The notes under the pieces are model-generated. The model did not search any database. It worked only from the letters and a program-made list of their open reading frames with translations, and was not told the origin of the DNA. A program made the translations under genes and the position numbers. From an uncultured Bacilli bacterium (lineage in GTDB: Bacteria; Bacillota_I; Bacilli_A; RF39; UBA660), in assembly GCA_947522695.1 (NCBI GenBank), contig CANNTX010000025.1:1-18613 (forward strand): a stretch of 18,613 nt of DNA, read 5' to 3'. Position 1 is the first letter of the stretch, and every line of letters begins with the position of its first letter. Shown one piece after another: positions 14,161-18,613 of this stretch.

Positions 14161-16194
14161 CTATATATTATTTATATTATTTTTAGTAAATGGTGATAAA
14201 TCTTGTTGAAGCAAAAATTCTTTGTTTTTTCTTATAAGTTTAATTACAACTGAAGTAGATATTACATTAGTTATATTCAGTATTTCTATCATTTTTCTTG
14301 AGTCTTCCTCATTTATACCTAAATCATCTAAAATTTTATATGCTGTATCTAGTGATTTGTAATTAGATAATAATCCTATAAAGTACTTTAATTGTTTATT
14401 ATCATTCATACTTTCATCTTTATGTAATTCAATATAGTTTACAAATTTGGAAAACTTAAATTTTATGAAATTATTTAGTTCATATAACGAATCAATAAAA
14501 ATATTTATATTTTCTTTGTTATTATTTAAATTGTAATTTTTATTAAAATAATCAACAATTTCCTTATATGTTTTTCCACATAATAAATCAACTATATAAT
14601 ATTTATATGGTAAATATAGTCTGTCATAATTTAAAGAAATGTATTTTTCAGTTTTAAAAAAATAAGCTGGTCCTGGTTTAAATAATTCTATCCCTACTTT
14701 TACAAAATCAATATATTTAGTTCCTTTTTTTAATTCTTCATATAATTTATTTTTTATATATTTATAACTTTTTTCAAATTGTAAATTATTAGATGTTATG
14801 TCATCTAATGAAATATCATTCGATTTTAATAATTCTATTTTTTCTTGTAACTTGTTTTTTTTAATATCATCATTGTATGTTTTATTCAAATATATTATTT
14901 CATCTTCACTAATTACTTCATCGTCCTCTGCAAGAATATTTAAATCAAACCAACCACTAGTATCAGTTATATTTGATATAATTCCTTCATTTGATATGAT
15001 AATCTCTCCAATTGCAGGATTTGTTAAGTTTAACCTCCCTACTCTTCCTATTAAATTGTTAAGTTTAAAAGCTGATTTTGGATCATCAACGACAATTAAT
15101 GAATTAGTAGGTGTATTTATTCCCTCCATTAAGGTATTTGTACACAACAATATTTTGATATTATTTTTATTATATTCATTTTCATAAAATTTTCTTAAAT
15201 ACATTGGTATTTTTCCGTGGTGTATACCAATTCCTCTTTTTAATAAAGAAACAACATACCAATCCGGACTTACTGTTTTTTCTAGATATTTTATCTCTTT
15301 GTCATACATTTGCTTATATAACTCATTCTCAGGTATTTTTTGTAATATAGCTTCTATATTATTATAAATAGAACCTGGTGATGAAAAATAGATTAATTGC
15401 TTTTCTAACTTTATGTAGTTTAACCAACTTTCATCATATTGAAGAACTGTCATTTGATTATATACAGGCAAAAAATTAGTATAATATTTTACTATATCTA
15501 ATTTTGTTCTGCCAAAAGTTACATTGTTAATGTATGGCCCTAATAACGCAACTTTTTCGGCTTTTTCAATTAGTTCTAAATAAACCTTATTCATATATAT
15601 TAATCTATCATCTGTCTTTATTTCTTTTGAAGTTGATGCTTGTAATTTATATATTTCATCAAAAATTAAAAAATCTATTTTTAATTTCTTTGTCTTAACT
15701 AAAAATTCTTTATCGCTTCTTTCTGGAACAAACACAAAAATATTCTTATCTCCAATTATTTCAGATGAATTAATACATATATTATATGTATCACTAAATA
15801 GATTATAGATTTTTTTCAATAATTCGTTCATCAATGCAAGTGTTGGAATAATAAAGATAATATTATTTAAGTTTTCTTTGTTACGCATAATAAACTCCAG
15901 CATTAAAAATGTTTTACCAAAACTTGTTGGAGCACTTAAAAATAAATTATTATCATTAAGAATATTTAATATTTCCATTTGATATCTATTTAAAACTACA
16001 GTTTTATCAATTAATGACTTATTTACTTCAGATAATATAATTGTTTCCGGCGTGTTATTTGAAGCATACATATTTAAATCATAAAATTGCAAACCTTCGA
16101 TTTCTTTATTCTTTAAATAATTTTTTAAAACGATTTCTCTATCTTTTTTTATGGTATTATCCATATATCTGTATTCATAAATATTATTATTCAT
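14161..16194 (-). CDS. hamB: Hachiman defence helicase HamB (SF2 DEAD/DEAH-like)
   Basis: ATP-dependent superfamily 2 helicase that, in Hachiman, scans DNA and controls the HamA nuclease. Visible motifs: I APTSFGKT (88-95), II FDEIY (178-182), HHGKIP (325-330) of Ski2-like proteins, V LLCTNTLMEGINTP (349-362) and VI LIGRVGRLN (381-389). Motif II reads DEIY instead of DExH/D, keeping the essential Asp-Glu pair. The last ~280 residues are helical, Lys/Asn-rich and without a recognised domain. At 677 aa the protein is complete. The ATG at 16194 overlaps the end of hamA by eight bases, and AGGAGG lies seven bases upstream inside hamA, so the two are coupled. Assignment as HamB rests on the helicase type plus the adjacent DUF1837 gene; the E. 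coli AbpAB pair has the same layout. Confidence 0.87.
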   Translation of the reverse strand: MNNNIYEYRYMDNTIKKDREIVLKNYLKNKEIEGLQFYDLNMYASNNTPETIILSEVNKSLIDKTVVLNRYQMEILNILNDNNLFLSAPTSFGKTFLMLEFIMRNKENLNNIIFIIPTLALMNELLKKIYNLFSDTYNICINSSEIIGDKNIFVFVPERSDKEFLVKTKKLKIDFLIFDEIYKLQASTSKEIKTDDRLIYMNKVYLELIEKAEKVALLGPYINNVTFGRTKLDIVKYYTNFLPVYNQMTVLQYDESWLNYIKLEKQLIYFSSPGSIYNNIEAILQKIPENELYKQMYDKEIKYLEKTVSPDWYVVSLLKRGIGIHHGKIPMYLRKFYENEYNKNNIKILLCTNTLMEGINTPTNSLIVVDDPKSAFKLNNLIGRVGRLNLTNPAIGEIIISNEGIISNITDTSGWFDLNILAEDDEVISEDEIIYLNKTYNDDIKKNKLQEKIELLKSNDISLDDITSNNLQFEKSYKYIKNKLYEELKKGTKYIDFVKVGIELFKPGPAYFFKTEKYISLNYDRLYLPYKYYIVDLLCGKTYKEIVDYFNKNYNLNNNKENINIFIDSLYELNNFIKFKFSKFVNYIELHKDESMNDNKQLKYFIGLLSNYKSLDTAYKILDDLGINEEDSRKMIEILNITNVISTSVVIKLIRKNKEFLLQQDLSPFTKNNINNI

Positions 16195-17029
16195 TATTTA
16201 CCCTCCTCTTAAAAAAATCTAAAAATTCTTTTTTTGACAATATTGGCAAGAAAACTAAAATTATTTCCTCTGTTTTTTGTTGTAATGTTGCGTTATCTTT
16301 AAAATACTCAATAAGCATTTTTTCATATGTTTCTTTTTTCCATATATCTTGATTCATTATAAATACAATACTTCGTATATTTAAATCATCAATATATGCA
16401 TTTTCATATTTTTCAATTACTTTTCTTCTTTTTTCACCATTTTCTGCAATAAATGAAGATGTATGATTTCTAACAAAGCTAATTTCTTCAATATTAGAAT
16501 GTTTTTTTATGCTTTTTAATGCTTCATCTAAACCTGTACTTGCATTTTGATAAAATTTTGATTCGCCAAAATACAGAATATCATTTTCATAATCGAAATA
16601 AACATTATCATTTCCATAAACTGACATTTTTGATGATGTTTTAAACGAAATTTTAGAAATCAATGTTTCAACATTAGTAAATTTATCTAAAAGTATGCTC
16701 ATTAAATATTCCGCTAAATCACCTTGAAATTTAGTGCTTTTAATATTAATTTCATCATTCCATCCTAAAGCATTTAACACGTCATCAATGGCATATATTA
16801 AATTATTATTTTTTATTAAACTATCTACATACTTTTTTGTAGCTGATATCGTTTTTGTACTTTCTTTTTGTGTAGCATAATATAATAGATTTTTCTCATC
16901 TAAAACCAGATCACATAAAGCAGTAAATAATATTGATTTATCATTAAAAATATCGTCCCAACTGATTTTACTTAGCTTAATTTTAATCTTATTTTCTTCA
17001 TTAAATAAATTGATTTTTTCAAATTTCAT
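16187..17029 (-). CDS. hamA: Hachiman defence nuclease HamA (DUF1837)
   Basis: The effector of the Hachiman system: a DUF1837 protein with a PD-(D/E)XK-like nuclease core, held inactive by HamB until phage-linked DNA damage is sensed. Key residues: Glu107 in FQGDLAEYL, Asp141/Asp146 in the YGNDNVYFD strand, and Glu156-Ser-Lys158 in LYFGESKFY, followed by the helix GLDEALKSIKKH. The length of 280 aa fits the family. The frame is open up to 17146, but the ATG at 17029 is chosen because GAGGTG lies four bases upstream and the earlier in-frame ATGs (17146, 17101, 17065) lie in the promoter and leader hairpin without ribosome sites. First gene of the hamA-hamB operon, preceded by a leader with a terminator-like hairpin. 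All catalytic residues appear intact. Confidence 0.9.
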   Translation of the reverse strand: MKFEKINLFNEENKIKIKLSKISWDDIFNDKSILFTALCDLVLDEKNLLYYATQKESTKTISATKKYVDSLIKNNNLIYAIDDVLNALGWNDEINIKSTKFQGDLAEYLMSILLDKFTNVETLISKISFKTSSKMSVYGNDNVYFDYENDILYFGESKFYQNASTGLDEALKSIKKHSNIEEISFVRNHTSSFIAENGEKRRKVIEKYENAYIDDLNIRSIVFIMNQDIWKKETYEKMLIEYFKDNATLQQKTEEIILVFLPILSKKEFLDFFKRRVNNE

Positions 17030-17044
17030 ATTACACCTCACTTC

Positions 17045-17093
17045 AAAAAAATAAGCAGTATCCATCTTAAAAAAGAATGATACTGCTATTCTT
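17045..17093 (-). promoter_or_regulatory. Terminator-like attenuator in the hamA leader
   Basis: Between the hamA promoter and its ribosome site, AGCAGTATC (17087-17079) pairs over 9 bp with GATACTGCT (17062-17054), followed by TA and seven T residues: a textbook intrinsic terminator 16 bases before the ATG. An alternative hairpin, AAGAAT (17093-17088) with ATTCTT (17078-17073), places the first terminator arm in its loop and would exclude the terminator. This is the layout of transcription attenuation. The first bases of the alternative hairpin lie at the predicted transcription start, so its strength depends on the true start. Confidence 0.6.
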
Positions 17094-17099
17094 AGATAC

Positions 17100-17128
17100 A
17101 TTATACAACAAAATTTGTACTTTTTTAA
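17100..17128 (-). promoter_or_regulatory. Promoter of the Hachiman operon
   Basis: On the minus strand TTAAAA (17128-17123) and TATAAT (17105-17100) are 17 bases apart. The -10 is perfect and the -35 matches at four of six positions. The palindrome ATGCAA-AA-TTGCAT (17177-17190) lies about 50 bases upstream and might bind a regulator. Confidence 0.5.
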
Positions 17129-17239
17129 TATTTGAAGTGAAATCATTTGAAATTCCTATATTTTATTTTTCTTAATATGCAAAATTGCATTTTCAATATG
17201 GTTAAAAATATTTGCTCAAATTCTTCATCTTAATACCAA

Positions 17240-17256
17240 ATAAAATTATGAATAGT
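17240..17256. repeat. 17-bp direct repeat, copy 1 (copy 2 at 17513-17529)
   Basis: ATAAAATTATGAATAGT occurs at 17240-17256 and again at 17513-17529, where it is the spacer of the small-RNA promoter. Similarity continues into the -35 side: AAGTAAAC here against TTGTCAAT there. On the minus strand copy 1 keeps a TTTACT -35-like hexamer but has lost the -10. It looks like a decayed duplicate of the promoter. The rest of 17130-17400 shows no gene. Confidence 0.55.
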
Positions 17257-17403
17257 AAGTAAACTTAGCCACATACGATATATATGTGAAAAGTTATGAC
17301 ACATTTATAATTATTGTTAATTTGGTATTTGAGTTTTATATTCTATAAATTTTTTGATTATTTTATAATTGCAATTCTTCAAAAATTTTTTATTTTTTAG
17401 CAC

Positions 17404-17501
17404 AAAAATGAGGACATAATGAATCATGTCCTCTTCAGGGGGTTTTGGTTGATACACTCTAACTAGATTGTTAGAGGATCAGTAAGGTTTATTACCTTAC
17501 C
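17404..17501 (-). ncRNA. Candidate ~98-nt small RNA upstream of Hachiman
   Basis: The RNA would start near 17501, just after a consensus promoter (17508-17536), and end in a strong terminator. It folds in order into three hairpins: GTAAGGT/ACCTTAC variants at 17500-17482 (7 bp), CTCTAAC/GTTAGAG at 17476-17457 (7 bp), and GAGGACAT/ATGTCCTC at 17433-17410 (8 bp), followed by ATTTTTG. Between the second and third hairpins is an unpaired, C-rich stretch CAACCAAAACCCCCUGAA, the kind of segment that Gram-positive regulatory RNAs use to cover Shine-Dalgarno sites. No reading frame with a ribosome site is present. It matches no RNA family I recognise (not SRP, 6S, tmRNA, T-box). It could be a trans-acting regulator or an RNA antitoxin. 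Confidence 0.6.
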
Positions 17502-17507
17502 TATTTA

Positions 17508-17536
17508 ATAATATAAAATTATGAATAGTTTGTCAA
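17508..17536 (-). promoter_or_regulatory. Promoter of the candidate small RNA
   Basis: On the minus strand TTGACA (17536-17531) and TATTAT (17513-17508) are separated by 17 bases. It begins ten bases beyond the DUF975 stop codon with no terminator between, so the RNA has its own start but may also be reached by read-through. Confidence 0.7.
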
Positions 17537-17546
17537 TTTATATTAT

Positions 17547-18155
17547 TTAATTTTTTGTAATTTTTTTAAGTTCTTCATAGTATAGTGCTTCTGAAACTGA
17601 AACATATGGTGCAACATATACTAGGGCAATACCTAATGTTAATGCACAAAGTAAATACCAACCAAAGAAACTTAACATAAATACGAAATAATCCCATTTA
17701 TAACCATACATCATCTCTTTAGATTTTTTGATGCAAGCACCTGGTTCTTCTTCACCATCTATCATGATAAACATTGCTTGACTATATGATATAGCAGCTA
17801 TAATACCTGGTATAACAAATAATAAAGACCAAAGACCAATAAAAATGTACATTAATAATCCTAATAAGAATATAGGAACAAATTTAGAATAATGTTTAAA
17901 TATTTCATCATAATCTACTTGTTCTTTTCTTACATATTTAAGAATAAATACATCTAAACCATATGATAAAGGCATTACTGCAAGTGAAAGTAAAGTTGAA
18001 CACATTGTTCCTGCGAATGTATCTTGTAATGCTTTTTCTGATATTACATTTACAAAACTTAAAACAATCATAACAATTAACATTGGTTTTAAAATGGTCC
18101 ATAGATTTCCTTCAATCATTTTTTTGGCTTCATTTTTTATTTTTTCTCTATTCAT
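17547..18155 (-). CDS. DUF975-family integral membrane protein
   Basis: A 202-aa polytopic membrane protein of family DUF975, common in Bacillota and of unknown function. Hydrophobic helices lie at about residues 20-40, 50-70, 92-115, 115-130 and 155-182. The family look is given by the N-terminal MNREKIKNEAKKMIEGN, the LLFVIPGIIAAISYSQAMFIMID segment around 111-133 and the KKSKEMMYGYKWDYFVF stretch at about 143-159. The ATG at 18155 has AAGGAG nine bases upstream. It follows recG by 32 bases on the same strand and is probably co-transcribed with it. It appears to be a core gene marking the right border of the accessory region. Confidence 0.85.
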   Translation of the reverse strand: MNREKIKNEAKKMIEGNLWTILKPMLIVMIVLSFVNVISEKALQDTFAGTMCSTLLSLAVMPLSYGLDVFILKYVRKEQVDYDEIFKHYSKFVPIFLLGLLMYIFIGLWSLLFVIPGIIAAISYSQAMFIMIDGEEEPGACIKKSKEMMYGYKWDYFVFMLSFFGWYLLCALTLGIALVYVAPYVSVSEALYYEELKKITKN

Positions 18156-18187
18156 TTATCTAAACTCCTTCTACTATAAATATATCA

Positions 18188-18613
18188 TTAATTTAGATTT
18201 TTTACACCACTTATTATGTTTTTTTGAATAGGATATTTATCTATTTCGTTAAGGTGTTTGTTTAAGAAGTCTAAGGAATCTTCACTACATTTTTTTAATA
18301 TTTTAAAATCCTTATTTAGATTAGCTATTTTAAAGACCATATCTCCACTTTGTTTTACGCCAAATAAATCACCGGCTCCTCTTAATTCGAAATCTTTTTC
18401 AGAGATGTAGAAGCCATCTTCACTTTCTTCTAATATTTTTAATCTTGGTGTGTCATAGTCACTTATTAAAATACATTTTGATTCTATATCATTTCTACCT
18501 ATACGTCCTCTTAATTGATGAAGGGTTGCTAGGCCAAATCTTTCGGCATTAAATATAACAATCATCGTAGCGTTACTAACATCTACTCCTATTTCAATGA
18601 TGGTTGTTGATAT
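18188..18613 (-). CDS. recG: ATP-dependent DNA helicase RecG, C-terminal part (cut by window edge)
   Basis: RecG remodels stalled replication forks and Holliday junctions in the cytoplasm. The window holds the last 141 residues; the frame is open to the edge at 18613, so the gene continues to the right. Helicase motif V (TTIIEIGVDVSNAT) and VI (LHQLRGRIGR) are visible. They are followed by the RecG C-terminal FELRGAGDLFGVKQSG block (usually RGPGE-xGTRQSG), here with Ala and Asp in place of Pro and Glu. Reading on from the edge in frame gives I-S-T-T-I-I-E before the first internal Met, which confirms that the Met at 18565 is not the start. Stop TAA at 18190-18188, 32 bases before the DUF975 start. 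Confidence 0.93.
   Translation of the reverse strand: MSTTIIEIGVDVSNATMIVIFNAERFGLATLHQLRGRIGRNDIESKCILISDYDTPRLKILEESEDGFYISEKDFELRGAGDLFGVKQSGDMVFKIANLNKDFKILKKCSEDSLDFLNKHLNEIDKYPIQKNIISGVKNLN

Noticed and set aside
16187..17146. HamA starting at the ATG at 17146, giving 319 residues
   Set aside because: The extra residues cross the promoter and the leader hairpin, have no ribosome site and do not resemble the family; GAGGTG sits at the proper distance before 17029.
17404..17536. Small RNA read from the plus strand
   Set aside because: The last hairpin has its T-run only on the minus strand, and the consensus promoter also points that way.
1..18613. Avoidance of GATC sites because of the DpnII system
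   Set aside because: GATC occurs repeatedly (for example 142-145 and 187-190); no depletion is obvious by eye, and methylation makes avoidance unnecessary.
1..18613. Insertion sequences, integrases, tRNA genes or attachment sites
   Set aside because: No transposase or recombinase protein, no cloverleaf and no long terminal repeats were seen; only the 17-bp repeat near 17240/17513 remains as a weak junction candidate.

Overview
The window comes from a very AT-rich, low-GC Gram-positive-type bacterium (Bacillota/Mycoplasmatota range). Signs of this are strong AGGAGG-type ribosome sites, consensus TTGACA/TATAAT promoters, U-tailed hairpin terminators and gene families typical of Bacilli. Trp is read from TGG and no reading frame needs TGA as Trp, so the standard bacterial code works. 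Every complete gene here nevertheless stops with TAA or TAG. A gut-type Bacilli/RF39- or Erysipelotrichia-like lineage is plausible, but the species cannot be named from this sequence.

Layout: both edges look like core chromosome. The left edge (1-57, minus strand) is the first 19 codons of arginine deiminase (arcA). The right edge (17547-18613, minus strand) is the C-terminal end of recG followed by a DUF975 membrane protein. The roughly 17 kb between them is accessory DNA dominated by defence-type genes, nearly all on the minus strand. No transposase, integrase, tRNA or CRISPR array is visible.

Block A (600-5647): a minus-strand set made of an unknown helical protein, a 1048-aa helicase-IV-like UvrD/Rep helicase with a nuclease-like insert, two zinc ribbons and an RQC-like tail, and a MutT-type Nudix hydrolase. 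It is divergently paired with a tandem-HTH XRE regulator. Block B (6171-8068): a minus-strand operon of an AbiEi-type antitoxin/regulator, a DUF7695-like zinc-ribbon protein and a BRO-N/DinD-like protein. It is driven by a consensus promoter packed with palindromes and has no AbiEii toxin gene. A plus-strand single-pass membrane protein with its own promoter and terminator sits beside it. Block C (8846-11340): a complete DpnII-type (GATC) restriction-modification operon in the order dpnM-dpnA-dpnB. Block D (11970-13754): a stand-alone DUF4365 protein with PD-(D/E)XK nuclease-like residues, preceded by two promoters and a palindromic operator candidate. Block E (14161-17128): a complete Hachiman (HamA DUF1837 nuclease + HamB SF2 helicase) operon. 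Its leader carries what looks like an intrinsic terminator before the hamA ribosome site, and a strong candidate for an independent ~98-nt small RNA (17404-17501) lies upstream.

Working together: restriction-modification, Hachiman, the AbiEi-like operon and the DUF4365 nuclease candidate form a layered anti-phage island in an arcA/recG-flanked slot. The parts least explained by known systems are the leader attenuator and small RNA next to Hachiman, the toxin-less AbiEi/zinc-ribbon/BRO operon, the XRE-controlled unknown protein + helicase + Nudix block, and the DUF4365 gene.
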